DNA of 64,000 nt from Actinomycetales bacterium (GCA_015655375.1 JAATFD010000045.1:31940-95939), one strand, 5' to 3'. Positions 18,755 through 28,081 are shown, numbered from the stretch's first letter. Numbers and translations: made by a program. Notes: generated by a model not told the origin, from the sequence alone.

Positions 18755-20170
18755 ATGACGGAGGCACCCGCAGGTTCTCTCGTCTGCCCCGAGCCCGAAG
18801 CGCGACCGGACCTGTGGCCGTGGACGACGCGTCGCGACGAGGACGGCGCGCTGTCCGTCGGTGGTCTGTCGCTCGCCAAGATCGCCCGTGACTGCGCGAC
18901 ACCGGTCTTCGTCCTGGACCGCGCCGATCTGCGTGGTCGAGCGCGCGTGTGGGCCACGACGATGGCCGAGGAGTTCTGGGACGGCTACGGGATGGCCGGG
19001 GGAGACGCCTTCTACGCCGCCAAGGCTCTGTTGTGCGCCGACGTCGCCGACGTCGTGACCGGGGAAGGCATGGGCGTCGACACCGCGTCGCTGGGAGAAC
19101 TGGCCATCACGCTGCGGGCCGGGGTCGATCCCGGCCGGGTCGGCCTGCACGGCAACAATAAACGTGACGCCGAGATCGAGCTGGCGCTCGAAGCGGGAGA
19201 AGGCGCCGGGATCATGCGGATCTTCATTGATTCCCTGCCCGAGGTCGCCCAGGTCGAACGGATCGCCGCCGGGCGTGGAGCCACGGTGCACGTCATGGTC
19301 CGACTCAAGACCGGGATCCACGCCGGAGGCAACGAGTACATCGCGACCTCGCACGAGGACCAGAAGTTCGGGGTCTCCGTGGCGGACGGGTCCGCGATGG
19401 ACGTCGTTCGAGCGATCCTGGCGAGCCCGCACCTGGAGCTTCTCGGGTTTCACAACCACATCGGGTCCCAGATCGAGGGCACGCAGGCCTTCGAGGCCGC
19501 TGCTCGCATCGTGGTGGACTTCCGCGCACGGGTCCGTGATGAGTGTGGCGTGGAGGTCCCCGAGATCGACCTCGGCGGCGGGACGGGAATCGCCTACACC
19601 GGAGCGGATCCGGTGCCGACGTCGGCGGCCGAGGTGGCGCGTGCGCTCGCAGCAGCCGTGCGCAACGAGTGCGAGGCGACACGGACCTCGATTCCCCATG
19701 TCTCCGTGGAGCCGGGACGCGCTGTTGTGGGACCCACGACCGTCACCCTCTACCGGGTCGGCGCGATCAAGGACGTCACGCTTGAGGGCGGCGCCGTCCG
19801 GCGGTACGTCGCGGTGGACGGCGGTATGTCCGACAACATCCGCCCGGCGCTCTACGGTGCCGACTACACCGCGACCCTGGCGAATCGCGCGCCGTCAGGG
19901 TCCGTCCAACGGTGCCGGGTCGTCGGCAAGCACTGTGAGTCCGGCGATATCGTCGTCTGGGACGTGGACCTGCCCTCCGACATCCGGGCGGACGATCTGT
20001 TGGCCGTTCCGGCCACGGGCGCCTATGGCTGGTCGATGTCGTCGAATTACAACATGCTGACGCGCCCGGGGATCGTGGCCGTCGAGGACGCCAACGCCCG
20101 ATGGATCGTTCGCCCCCAGACCCTGGCCGATCTCATGGACCTCGATCCCGGCCTCGACGCGGAAGATTGA
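18755..20170 (+). CDS. lysA: Diaminopimelate decarboxylase
   Basis: About 471 residues from ATG 18755 (GTG 18752 is equally compatible with the GAAAGGA at 18738-18744). Fold-type III PLP barrel: FYAAKALLC contains the PLP Lys (near residue 90), VMVRLKTGIHAG, LGFHNHIGSQI (His near the PLP phosphate), EIDLGGGTGIAY (Gly-rich phosphate loop), SVEPGRAVVG, and the C-terminal CESGDIV block with the Cys from the dimer partner. It converts meso-DAP to L-lysine. It follows argS in one unit; hom, normally next, is 31.8 kb away. Confidence 0.96.
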   Translation: MTEAPAGSLVCPEPEARPDLWPWTTRRDEDGALSVGGLSLAKIARDCATPVFVLDRADLRGRARVWATTMAEEFWDGYGMAGGDAFYAAKALLCADVADVVTGEGMGVDTASLGELAITLRAGVDPGRVGLHGNNKRDAEIELALEAGEGAGIMRIFIDSLPEVAQVERIAAGRGATVHVMVRLKTGIHAGGNEYIATSHEDQKFGVSVADGSAMDVVRAILASPHLELLGFHNHIGSQIEGTQAFEAAARIVVDFRARVRDECGVEVPEIDLGGGTGIAYTGADPVPTSAAEVARALAAAVRNECEATRTSIPHVSVEPGRAVVGPTTVTLYRVGAIKDVTLEGGAVRRYVAVDGGMSDNIRPALYGADYTATLANRAPSGSVQRCRVVGKHCESGDIVVWDVDLPSDIRADDLLAVPATGAYGWSMSSNYNMLTRPGIVAVEDANARWIVRPQTLADLMDLDPGLDAED

Positions 20171-20390
20171 GCGCCGATCCGCGCCATTGTGCGGTGAACT
20201 GCAAGTTGCATCTCGGTGAATGGCCCGTGGCTCGGTCTTTGCTCGCACATTTCGGAAAGTCTCGATAGTATCGGGAGACACGTTGTGTGAGCGAGCGCGG
20301 TTCGGCGCTCGCCTCCGACGGATACGCGCCAATGAGCGCGGAGATCCGGGGCACGCATACGGCCCGGTCGCCCGAATGGACTGACGTCCA

Positions 20391-20433
20391 CGGTCCGGAC
20401 CGCTGCTGCCCGTTCCCGAGTCAAAGGTAAAGT
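20391..20433 (+). promoter_or_regulatory. Promoter region of the glutamate transporter operon
   Basis: A TAAAGT hexamer (20428-20433) ends seven bases before the gluA ATG (20441), implying a leaderless start. A perfect 12-bp palindrome CGGTCCGGACCG covers 20391-20402, roughly at the -35 to -50 region, and could bind a regulator. The rest of the 270-bp gap after lysA shows no gene or clear terminator. Confidence 0.5.
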
Positions 20434-20440
20434 CGGACCC

Positions 20441-21214
20441 ATGTCAGAGGAAAAGGCTGCATCCGGCCCCGTTTCCACGGAGCCACTGGTTGTCGTGGAC
20501 GACGTCGTCAAGCACTACGGCGATTTCGAGGCGTTGCACGACATCAACCTCACCGTCGATCGCGGCGAGGTCGTGGTGTTGGTCGGCCCTTCTGGCTCTG
20601 GGAAGTCGACCCTCTGTCGCACGATCAACCGGCTGGAGACGATCACCTCAGGCGACATCCGTATCGACGGACAGTCCCTGCCCACCGAGGGCCGGAAGCT
20701 CGCGGCTCTGCGCGCCGACGTCGGCATGGTCTTCCAGTCCTTCAACCTTTTCTCGCACAAAACCATCCTCGAGAATGTCACCCTGGCTCCGATCAAGGTG
20801 AAGAAAGTCCCGAAGTCTGAGGCCGAGGAGCGCGCACGCGGCCTGCTCGACCGGGTCGGTGTCGGTGTCCAAGCGGACAAATATCCCGCGCAGCTCTCCG
20901 GTGGACAGCAGCAGCGCGTGGCGATCGCGCGCGCCCTGGCGATGCAGCCGAAGGTCATGCTCTTCGATGAGCCGACCTCGGCGTTGGATCCCGAGATGAT
21001 CAACGAGGTCCTCGACGTCATGGTGCAACTCGCCAAGGACGGGATGACGATGATCGTCGTCACCCACGAGATGGGATTCGCCCGCAAGGCGGCCGATCGC
21101 GTCGCTTTCATGACGGATGGCCGGATCCTTGAACAGGCGACACCCGAGGAGTTCTTCTCGAACCCGCAGTCCGATCGCGCGAAGGACTTCCTCTCGAAGA
21201 TCCTGACGCACTGA
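20441..21214 (+). CDS. gluA: Amino acid (glutamate-type) ABC transporter, ATP-binding protein
   Basis: 257 residues. Complete ABC ATPase: Walker [11 protein letters not shown]-loop [11 protein letters not shown], signature [15 protein letters not shown], Walker [15 protein letters not shown] and H-loop VTHEMGFA. The [22 protein letters not shown] segment is characteristic of polar amino acid (GlnQ/GluA) ATPases. It energises the permease pair encoded by the last two genes of the operon; the lipoprotein gene comes next. No ribosome-binding site; a -10-like TAAAGT seven bases upstream suggests a leaderless mRNA. Confidence 0.92.
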   Translation: MSEEKAASGPVSTEPLVVVDDVVKHYGDFEALHDINLTVDRGEVVVLVGPSGSGKSTLCRTINRLETITSGDIRIDGQSLPTEGRKLAALRADVGMVFQSFNLFSHKTILENVTLAPIKVKKVPKSEAEERARGLLDRVGVGVQADKYPAQLSGGQQQRVAIARALAMQPKVMLFDEPTSALDPEMINEVLDVMVQLAKDGMTMIVVTHEMGFARKAADRVAFMTDGRILEQATPEEFFSNPQSDRAKDFLSKILTH

Positions 21215-21257
21215 GGCCCTTGCGCGTCTGCGCCTCCCACATCCCATCACCCTCCCG

Positions 21258-21275
21258 CCCGCTCCTTTCAGCGGG
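21258..21275 (+). terminator. Intercistronic hairpin gluA/gluB
   Basis: CCCGCT/AGCGGG 6-bp stem with a 6-nt loop in the 82-bp gap between the ATPase and the binding-protein genes. It probably tunes relative mRNA stability rather than ending transcription. Confidence 0.4.
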
Positions 21276-21296
21276 CCCTCCCGAAAGGTCAGTCCC

Positions 21297-22211
21297 ATGC
21301 GAAAGATGACAGGTTTCGCGGCCCTGCTGGTCGCTTCCCTCGCCACCGTCTCCCTGGCTGCCTGTTCCGATGACTCCGGTTCGGCTTCCGGCGATTCCGG
21401 TTCAGGTTCTGGTTCCTCCAGCTCCACCGGGTTTCCCGTTGCCGATTCCGTCGATCTGACGGGCTCGCCCACATACGAGAAGGCGGAATCTGCCGGCACG
21501 ATCAAGGTGGGTGTCAAGGAGGACCAGCCGGGTCTCGGCTATTTGGACGCCGTGACGGGAGAACGCACCGGCTTCGACGTGGAGATCGCCACCTGGATCG
21601 CGGCAGAACTCGGTTTCTCCGCCGACAAGATCGAGTTTCAGACGATCCCGTCGGCCAATCGCGAGCAGGCGCTGATCAATGGGGACATCGACTACTACGT
21701 CGGAACCTATTCCATCACCGACAAGCGCAAGGACCAGGTCGGCTTCGCGGGTCCGTACTTCATCACCGGTCAAGGCCTGTTGGTGCAGAAGGACAACACG
21801 GACATCACGTCCGACAAGGACCTGAGTGGAAAGACGGTCTGTTCGGCGACGGGCTCCACACCGCTGCAGAACATTCAGGACAACTACCCCGATGTTGCGA
21901 GGGTTGTTCCCTTTGACACCTACTCACAGTGCGTCTCACAGCTCAAGGACGGTGCGGTCGATGTCGTGACGACCGACCAGGCGATTCTGTTGGGCTATGC
22001 AGCTGAGGACCCCGACAACCTCAAGGTTGTCGGCGATACCTTCACCACCGAGAAGTACGGCGTTGGAGTCTCGAAGGACGACACCGCTCTGCGTCACTAC
22101 ATCAACAAAGTCTTCACGGACGGCGGAACGACGTGGACCAAGATCTACGACGACACCCTGGGAGCATCGGGCACAAAGGTCGAGCAGCCCCAGGTCGACG
22201 ACTACGAGTGA
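21297..22211 (+). CDS. gluB: Glutamate/amino acid ABC transporter substrate-binding lipoprotein
   Basis: 304 residues. Signal peptide with lipobox SLAAC near residue 23, then a Ser/Gly/Asp-rich spacer (24-45) and a family 3 periplasmic-binding-protein fold. Diagnostic parts: IKVGVKEDQPGLGYLD, TGFDVEIATWIAAELG, QTIPSANREQALINGDIDYYVGTYSIT and SATGSTPLQNI. The closest family is actinobacterial GluB. As a lipoprotein it captures substrate outside the membrane and docks on the GluC/GluD pair. Flanked by hairpins on both sides, which suggests separately stabilised, higher expression than the permeases. Confidence 0.92.
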   Translation: MRKMTGFAALLVASLATVSLAACSDDSGSASGDSGSGSGSSSSTGFPVADSVDLTGSPTYEKAESAGTIKVGVKEDQPGLGYLDAVTGERTGFDVEIATWIAAELGFSADKIEFQTIPSANREQALINGDIDYYVGTYSITDKRKDQVGFAGPYFITGQGLLVQKDNTDITSDKDLSGKTVCSATGSTPLQNIQDNYPDVARVVPFDTYSQCVSQLKDGAVDVVTTDQAILLGYAAEDPDNLKVVGDTFTTEKYGVGVSKDDTALRHYINKVFTDGGTTWTKIYDDTLGASGTKVEQPQVDDYE

Positions 22212-22218
22212 GACGGTC

Positions 22219-22252
22219 GGTGTGCCCCGGCGCGTTAAGGCCGGGGCACACC
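22219..22252 (+). terminator. Strong intercistronic hairpin gluB/gluC
   Basis: Perfect 13-bp stem (22219-22231 with 22240-22252) with an 8-nt loop, beginning 7 bp after the gluB stop and followed by ATTTCCC. Position and strength fit a partial terminator or 3' stabiliser that keeps the binding protein in excess over the permeases. Confidence 0.75.
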
Positions 22253-22287
22253 ATTTCCCAGCGGGTGAGTAGAAGGAGCAGACCAGC

Positions 22288-22959
22288 GTGAGTTTCGTGA
22301 ACGTCCTGATGAACAACCTCGATGTGTTCGTCAGCGGGTTTCGCATGACCCTGGTGCTCTTCGTGGCAGGCGGAATCTTTGCGGTCGTCCTCGGGTTCGT
22401 TGTCGGAGCGATGCGCGTCTCGCCCGTGCCGATCATGCGAGCCGTGGGCACCCTGTACGTCAATCTCGTCAGGAACACGCCGTTGACGCTGCTGTTCTTC
22501 TTCTTCGTGCTCGGGTACCCGAAGATCTTTCCGAAGGGGACATGGGGATCGGGGCTGTCCTACACGCAACTGGCCATCCTCGCGCTGGGCCTCTACACGG
22601 CCACGTATGTCGCCGAGGTCGTGCGCTCAGGCATCAACACGATTCCTGCGGGCCAGACCGAGGCCGCTCGGGCCCTGGGCCTGACCTTCGGTCAGTCGAT
22701 GACCCAGATCGTCTTGCCGCAGGCCGGACGTGCTGTCGTCCCACCGATGATGAGCATTCTCATCGCCCTGCTCAAGAACACGACGATCGCCGCGGGATTC
22801 GGGGTCTTCGAGGCTGGTGCGATCCGGGCAACACTGTCCGAGAGGTCCGAGCCCCTGTTGCCCGGCCTGATCTGGGTCGCCGCGATCTTCGTGGCACTCG
22901 TCATGGTCCTCGCCTGGATCCAACGAGTCCTTGAGCGCAAGCTGGAGGTGACGCGATGA
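22288..22959 (+). CDS. gluC: Amino acid ABC transporter permease 1
   Basis: 223 residues from GTG 22288 with AAGGAG ten bases upstream. HisM/GlnP-type inner-membrane permease with about five hydrophobic segments. It carries the cytoplasmic EAA loop EAARALGLTFGQSMTQIVLPQA, which contacts the ATPase, and the family segment NLVRNTPLTLLFFFF. It overlaps gluD by 4 bp (ATGA), so the two permeases are coupled and presumably form the GluC-GluD heterodimer. Confidence 0.92.
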   Translation: MSFVNVLMNNLDVFVSGFRMTLVLFVAGGIFAVVLGFVVGAMRVSPVPIMRAVGTLYVNLVRNTPLTLLFFFFVLGYPKIFPKGTWGSGLSYTQLAILALGLYTATYVAEVVRSGINTIPAGQTEAARALGLTFGQSMTQIVLPQAGRAVVPPMMSILIALLKNTTIAAGFGVFEAGAIRATLSERSEPLLPGLIWVAAIFVALVMVLAWIQRVLERKLEVTR

Positions 22960-23897
22960 GCTCGCAGCACATCTATGACGTTCCCGGGCCCAAGGCTCGG
23001 ATGCGCTATGCCCTGATGGCCGTTGCAACAGTGATCGTCGTCGGTCTGCTTCTCGCCTTCGTCATCTACCGTTTCAGGGCGACGGGTCAGTTCAGCGAAA
23101 AGAAATGGTCGGCTTTCACCTATACACGTGTGTGGCGTCAGATCGGGTTCTACACGCTCGCGACGCTCAAGGCCTTCGCGCTGTCGGCGGTCCTCGCTCT
23201 GATCCTTGGCCTGTTGTTGGCTGTCGGACGCTTGTCCGAACACCGGTGGGTCAGAGTGCCGGTCGTCTGGTTCCTGGAGATCTTCCGTGCGGTGCCGGTC
23301 CTCATCCTCATGATGATCGTCTATTACGGGCTGCCGACCGTCGGTGTGAAGGTCACTCCGTTCGTCGCAGTGGTCACGGGTCTGACCCTGTACAACGGCA
23401 CGGTCCTGGCGGAGGCCATCCGTTCGGGGATTCTCTCACTCCCACGCGGACAGGCCGAGGCCGGATATGCTCTCGGCCTGCGCAAGTATCAGGTCATGGC
23501 TCAACTGCTCCTGCCCCAGGCGATCCGCGCGATGCTTCCGGTGATCATCGCGCAGTTGGTCGTCGTTCTCAAGGACACGGCGCTCGGCTTCCTCATCACA
23601 TACAAAGAACTGCTCTACTACGCGAAGTTCATCGGATCGCAGAACCAGTTCGACTCTCCGTTGATTCCCGCGGCACTGGTCATCGGGACGATCTACGTCC
23701 TGCTGTGCCTCGGCGTGGCGGGCCTGGCGAAGCTCGCCGAGAAACGAATCTCGGGCACACGCGATCCCGGCGGACGCCGACGGACGTGGCGCAACACGAA
23801 CCTCCAGATCGCCCGCGTCGAGGCCCCGGTGGATCCCGGCGTCGATCCGGCGGTCGGTTCTGGCCTGGTTCCGAGCGTTGCACCGACTCGCCCCTGA
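22956..23897 (+). CDS. gluD: Amino acid ABC transporter permease 2
   Basis: 313 residues from ATG 22956. A longer N-terminal arm with one TM, then a HisM-type permease core: EIFRAVPVLILMMIVYYG, EAIRSGILSLPRGQAEAGYALGL (EAA loop) and LPQAIRAMLPVIIAQLVVVLKDT. The C-terminal ~55 residues are hydrophilic, Pro/Arg-rich and poorly conserved, as in corynebacterial GluD. It is the partner of GluC in high-affinity glutamate (or related amino acid) uptake and the last gene of the operon. Confidence 0.92.
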   Translation: MSSQHIYDVPGPKARMRYALMAVATVIVVGLLLAFVIYRFRATGQFSEKKWSAFTYTRVWRQIGFYTLATLKAFALSAVLALILGLLLAVGRLSEHRWVRVPVVWFLEIFRAVPVLILMMIVYYGLPTVGVKVTPFVAVVTGLTLYNGTVLAEAIRSGILSLPRGQAEAGYALGLRKYQVMAQLLLPQAIRAMLPVIIAQLVVVLKDTALGFLITYKELLYYAKFIGSQNQFDSPLIPAALVIGTIYVLLCLGVAGLAKLAEKRISGTRDPGGRRRTWRNTNLQIARVEAPVDPGVDPAVGSGLVPSVAPTRP

Positions 23898-23967
23898 CGA
23901 GAACCGATTCCGGGACGTGGCCCGTGAGAGAAGGCGGACACGGTCGCGCTCGCGTAATGTCTGAGAC

Positions 23968-24855
23968 ATGGATGCTGAGTTCATATCGGTTCCTAAGATC
24001 CGCCTCATCAATGGCGTCAGCGTGCCGCAGGTCGGTTTCGGGACGTTCCAGATCCCCGAGGAGTCCACGGCGGAGGCTGTCGGTCAGGCTCTGCGACTGG
24101 GGTATCGTCACATCGACACGGCTGCCGCGTATGACAACGAGGCCGAGGTCGGCCGGGCGATCCACGAGTCGGGTCTGGACCGCTCCGACATTTTCGTGGC
24201 GACGAAGCTGCGCAATCTCGACCAGGGGACGGACTCCGTCCTCGATGCGTTCGATGCCTCGAGGAGGGCTCTGGGACTGGAGGTCATCGACCTCTACCTC
24301 ATCCACTGGCCGGTTCCGTGCCACGACCGCTACGTCGAGACCTGGCAGGCAATGTCAGGACTGCTCGACTCGGGTGCGGTTCGCGCGATCGGGGTGTGCA
24401 ACTTCTTGCCCGAGCACCTTGAGCGTCTCGTGGCGGAGACGGGTGTGGTTCCGGCTGTCGATCAGGTGGAGGTCCACCCGGCCTTCTCCCAGCCTGACGT
24501 CCGCGAGGCCGCACGCCTGAGGGGCATTGCGGTCGAGGCGTATTCGCCGCTGGGGCGTGGGGGCGACCTCGCGAATCCGGTCGTGACCTCGATCGCGCAG
24601 AGCCATGGGGTGACCCCGGCTCAGGTGGTCCTTCGCTGGCACGTCCAGTCGGGTCGCATCGTCATCCCGAAGTCCGTCCACCCCGACCGCATGCGACAGA
24701 ACCTCGAGGTGACCGGGTTCGAGCTCTCGGCCTACGACCTGTCCGCGATCGATGCGCTTGACAACGTGTCCGGCCGGATCGGTGGGGATCCTGAAATCTT
24801 CGATTTCTCCCAGAGCCGGGAGGACATCACTGCGCGCAACGAGACACGGCAGTGA
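23968..24855 (+). CDS. Aldo/keto reductase (2,5-diketo-gluconate reductase-like)
   Basis: 295 residues. AKR TIM barrel with the full catalytic tetrad: Asp and Tyr in HIDTAAAYDNEAEVG, Lys in VATKLRN and His in LIHWPVP. NADPH-binding residues are in the C-terminal IVIPKSVHPDRMRQNLEV. Length and motifs match the AKR5 group. It is a cytosolic NADPH-dependent carbonyl reductase; the substrate is not deducible. The start is supported by a TAATGT (23955-23960) exactly seven bases before ATG, suggesting a leaderless transcript. The next gene, a broken NagZ-like lipoprotein, starts with a GTGA overlap, so both were once one operon. Confidence 0.93.
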   Translation: MDAEFISVPKIRLINGVSVPQVGFGTFQIPEESTAEAVGQALRLGYRHIDTAAAYDNEAEVGRAIHESGLDRSDIFVATKLRNLDQGTDSVLDAFDASRRALGLEVIDLYLIHWPVPCHDRYVETWQAMSGLLDSGAVRAIGVCNFLPEHLERLVAETGVVPAVDQVEVHPAFSQPDVREAARLRGIAVEAYSPLGRGGDLANPVVTSIAQSHGVTPAQVVLRWHVQSGRIVIPKSVHPDRMRQNLEVTGFELSAYDLSAIDALDNVSGRIGGDPEIFDFSQSREDITARNETRQ

Positions 24856-25590
24856 GGCGCTGGACACTCGGTCTCTCGCTGGTGGTGTCGGCGATGGCCG
24901 CTGGCGTGGCAGCGTGCACGGCCTCGACCTCGTCAGGTCGAGCAGGCGGGCCGAGCATTCCCGGTCCCGAGTCGGGGGGCCATCGTCTCTGTTGCTCCGT
25001 CCGCGTCGGCGTCTGCGTCCACGGAGTCGATCCCCGACCCGCTGGAGGGATGGACTCTCGACCAGGAGGCCGGCCAGCTCGTCATGGTGGCGGTGGACGT
25101 CCACAAGCGGCAGGATGCGAGTTGGACGGCCGTCGAGGATCATCACGTCGGCCCGGACACGACTCATTCCACGCCGATGCTTGTTGCGACGGCTCAAGAG
25201 GGCGGGGCGGTCCAATTCCCGCAGGGCCCGGGGTTCTCGCGCATCCCGTCCGCGCTCGTCCAGGGCTCCATGAGTCTCCCGAGCTCGAGTTCGGAGTCGC
25301 GCAATGGGGGACGGAGCTCGCGAACGCGGGGATCGGCCTGGATCTCGCACCGGTTATGGATCTGGTGGATGGCGACGCGGTCCCCAATGCGCCGATCGGC
25401 GCGTGGAATCGGCAGTACGGACGAAGTCTCTGGTGTCACCGATTCGACGACGACTCGTGAGGACTCGTCGGTCGAGGTCTTCCGCCGGGGAATCGAGGAC
25501 GGGGCAGAGGCGGTCATGATCTCGACGGCGGTCCAGGTCAGCGGGTGGGAGCAGCGGGAGCGAACCGTCCGGACGATCAGCGCGGGCTGA
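24852..25590 (+). pseudogene. Decayed NagZ-like (GH3) lipoprotein gene
   Basis: GTG 24852 overlaps the aldo/keto reductase stop and opens with a lipoprotein signal peptide (SAMAAGVAAC). Glycoside hydrolase family 3 (beta-N-acetylhexosaminidase) pieces then appear in alternating frames. First, EGWTLDQEAGQLVMVAVDV and LVATAQEGGAVQFPQGPGF (25046-25290) are in frame +1 relative to the start. Then GTELANAGIGLDLAPVMDL...PNAPIGAWNRQYG (25300-25420) is back in the first frame. Then FRRGIEDGAEAVMIST (25480-25560) shifts again. The KHFPGHG active-site block and catalytic Asp region are missing and the C-terminal part is gone. At least three frameshifts and an internal deletion make a functional product very unlikely. 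Confidence 0.85.
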
Positions 25591-25891
25591 GCAAGATCTC
25601 GCGTTCGCGCAACAAGTCCATGGCGCGGCAGCGCGCGTGTTCGCTGCCAAGGGCTGAACGGCGACCACGCGGCGCCACGTCGTGCAATGTGCCCTGCGTC
25701 TCAATCAGTCTCCGAGTGGGTCGGATTGTCCCATTGAGCACTCTGTCGCTTTGGGTGTGAGGTGGCTATGGGTGACAGCAATGGTTCGTCACGCCATCTC
25801 AGGATCATGTTCGCTGTGGATTGTTCAGGCATTTTTTCTCTAAATTTAGAGTCAACTCCGTGCATCATCCCACGCGGAGCGACGGTACGAG
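25591..25891 (+). promoter_or_regulatory. AT-rich control region with palindrome upstream of the subtilase
   Basis: No gene is seen in these 301 bp. The last 60 bp are markedly AT-rich against a GC-rich background. They contain a perfect 14-bp palindrome CTCTAAATTTAGAG (25838-25851) after a T-run, and a TTGTTC at 25821-25826 that could serve as -35. The palindrome lies about 40 bp before the subtilase start and is a good operator candidate. Nothing identifies the regulator. Confidence 0.55.
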
Positions 25892-28081
25892 ATGAGGAGA
25901 CTCATGGACCATTCACGGCACGGACATGCTCGCCGTCTGTCGGCGGCAGCCCTGTCCTTGGGCGTTGCTGCGGCAGTCGCTCTTCCCGGTGCGGCGACGG
26001 CCGCCCCCTCTGCACAGACGCAGGGGGATTCGATCACTGCAGAATCCAGTGCGGCTGCTGGAAGCGCAATGAATTTCGCGATTAATCTGAGCGAGGGATC
26101 TTCGGGTGATCGCCTGTCGAGCGCGGTGGCCGAGGCAGAGTCCCTGGGAGCTGCGACATTGGCCCAGTACAACGAACTGGGGACGTTCTTCGCGCAGTCA
26201 TCCAGCCCAACCTTTGCTGCGGATCTGGGCAAACTGCTGACGGACAAGGGTGTCGTTTTTGACTCCATCGGCCCGACGCGTCAAGCGGCTGTGACCGGTG
26301 ACGAGCTGGTGGTGGCGACCTCGGAACAGGTCACGCCGCACGCGCGGTCATTCCAACTTGAGCGGACGGACAACCAGCTCATTCGCGAATCCCGGATCCA
26401 GGAGCCAGAGGCCGTCACGTCGGAGTCGAGCGCGTCGGGCGGCGGTGGCGCGCAGTCGACAGATGCCGACTCCGTCACACCGGATCCATTGACCTCGGCC
26501 GCATGGGGTGTGATCGCGATCGGCGCTCTGAAGGCGCAGGATGTGGACGTCCCCCTCGAACCGGTGACGGTGGGCATCCTTGATTCGGGAGTTGACGGCA
26601 CCCATGAGGATCTCAAAGACCAGATCGACGTCGAGGACTCCGTGGGTTGCTCGGTCAACGGTATCGCAGACACATCGTGGGACGCCTGGCAGCCAGACAC
26701 GTCCTCTCACGGGACTCACGTCGCGGGCACGGTCGCTGCTGCCCACAACGGGATCGGCGTCGATGGTGTTGCTCCCTCGGTGATGCTCGCCGCGGTCAAG
26801 ACCGGAAACGCCGACGGCTTTTTCTATCCGGAGTATGCGGCGTGTGCGTTCGTCTGGGCTGGCGAGCATCACTTCGATGTCACGAACAACTCCTACTACG
26901 TCGATCCCTGGGAGTACTGGGTCCCGGATGAGCCGAGCCAGGCCGCCGGATATGAATCGGTTCGGCGAGCGGTCGCCTATTCCACGGATGAGGGAGTCGT
27001 CACTGTCGCGGCCGCGGGGAATTCCGACAATGACATCGACAACCTGACGACCGACGACGCAAGCCCGAACGACACAACGGAACCGACCACGGGTCGTGAC
27101 GTCTCGGAGGGTCTGGACATCCCTGCCATGTTGCCAGGAGTGGTGACCGTCTCCTCGGTCGCTGTTCCCGGTGGAGGGGATCCGCGCCAGGCCGATGCGG
27201 AGACGGTGACCCTGGAACGGTCGAGCTTCTCGAACTATGGCGCGGAAGGGATCGACGTCGCGGCGCCAGGCTCCTACATCGGGTCGACTGTTCCGGAGTC
27301 CGAGGGTGGATACGTCTTCATGTCTGGCACGTCGATGGCGTCTCCTCACGTGACGGGCGTTGCTGCGTTGATCAAGGCAATTCATCCGGACTTCACTCCT
27401 GAGGAGACGGTGGCGTTGCTCAAGAAGCAGGCGGGATACACGTATGACCGTCTGGCGGCGCCGACCGATGGCAAGGAATACCGGGGAGCCGGGCTGGTCA
27501 ATGCCCTGGCTGCCGTGACCGATGACCAGCCGCAGCCAGTCATCGGCGATGCCGAGTATTCGACTGACGGGGGCGCGACTTGGGCGCCGTTGGTCGGCGC
27601 GCAGGTCGCAGGTCCGGTGACGGTGCGTGTCAACGTGACGGGTCCCGTGACGGTCGCGACGCTGAGCGTCGGCGACCTCGCGACCACGTCGGGAACGGCG
27701 GACGGATCCTTCGATGGCGCCGGTATCACGCTGACCGCCGACGTGGATCTGTCGGGAGTGACCTCCGCCGAGGACGTGGACCTAGTGGTGTCTGCCCAGG
27801 GGCGCAACAACGACCCCGAAGCCGACGATGACGTTTCTACCGAGATGTCCTTCATAGCAGTCCCTGCTCCCGAACCGACTCCCGAACCCTCCGATTCCGA
27901 GGAACCGAGCAATTCGGCATCTCCGGAGCCATCGGTGAGCTCGTCGGCGCAAGCCAGCGAGCCGGGGAAGCTGGCCCAGACAGGAACGGACGCGGGAGCG
28001 AGCCTTCTGCTGGCCCTGGGCGGGCTGCTCGCGGGTGCGACGCTGATGCTCGCCTCGCGTCGGAAGAGCCTCCGATCCTGA
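25892..28081 (+). CDS. Cell-surface subtilisin-like serine protease with LAQTG sortase signal
   Basis: 729 residues from ATG 25892 (ATG 25904, 4 nt after GAGGAG, is the alternative start). Signal peptide (about 1-38, cut after ATAA), a pro-region (40-200), then an S8 subtilase domain. Its triad is Asp231 (GILDSGVDGTH), His273 (SSHGTHVAGT) and Ser481 (SGTSMASPH), with the oxyanion Asn near 332. A beta-rich domain with Ig-like character (about 540-660) and a Pro/Ser/Glu wall-spanning stretch follow. The C-terminus is LAQTG (694-698), a hydrophobic helix and RRK, i.e. a sortase-anchored wall protein. Likely roles are degrading host or environmental proteins and peptide supply. No sortase gene is nearby. 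Confidence 0.93.
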   Translation: MRRLMDHSRHGHARRLSAAALSLGVAAAVALPGAATAAPSAQTQGDSITAESSAAAGSAMNFAINLSEGSSGDRLSSAVAEAESLGAATLAQYNELGTFFAQSSSPTFAADLGKLLTDKGVVFDSIGPTRQAAVTGDELVVATSEQVTPHARSFQLERTDNQLIRESRIQEPEAVTSESSASGGGGAQSTDADSVTPDPLTSAAWGVIAIGALKAQDVDVPLEPVTVGILDSGVDGTHEDLKDQIDVEDSVGCSVNGIADTSWDAWQPDTSSHGTHVAGTVAAAHNGIGVDGVAPSVMLAAVKTGNADGFFYPEYAACAFVWAGEHHFDVTNNSYYVDPWEYWVPDEPSQAAGYESVRRAVAYSTDEGVVTVAAAGNSDNDIDNLTTDDASPNDTTEPTTGRDVSEGLDIPAMLPGVVTVSSVAVPGGGDPRQADAETVTLERSSFSNYGAEGIDVAAPGSYIGSTVPESEGGYVFMSGTSMASPHVTGVAALIKAIHPDFTPEETVALLKKQAGYTYDRLAAPTDGKEYRGAGLVNALAAVTDDQPQPVIGDAEYSTDGGATWAPLVGAQVAGPVTVRVNVTGPVTVATLSVGDLATTSGTADGSFDGAGITLTADVDLSGVTSAEDVDLVVSAQGRNNDPEADDDVSTEMSFIAVPAPEPTPEPSDSEEPSNSASPEPSVSSSAQASEPGKLAQTGTDAGASLLLALGGLLAGATLMLASRRKSLRS

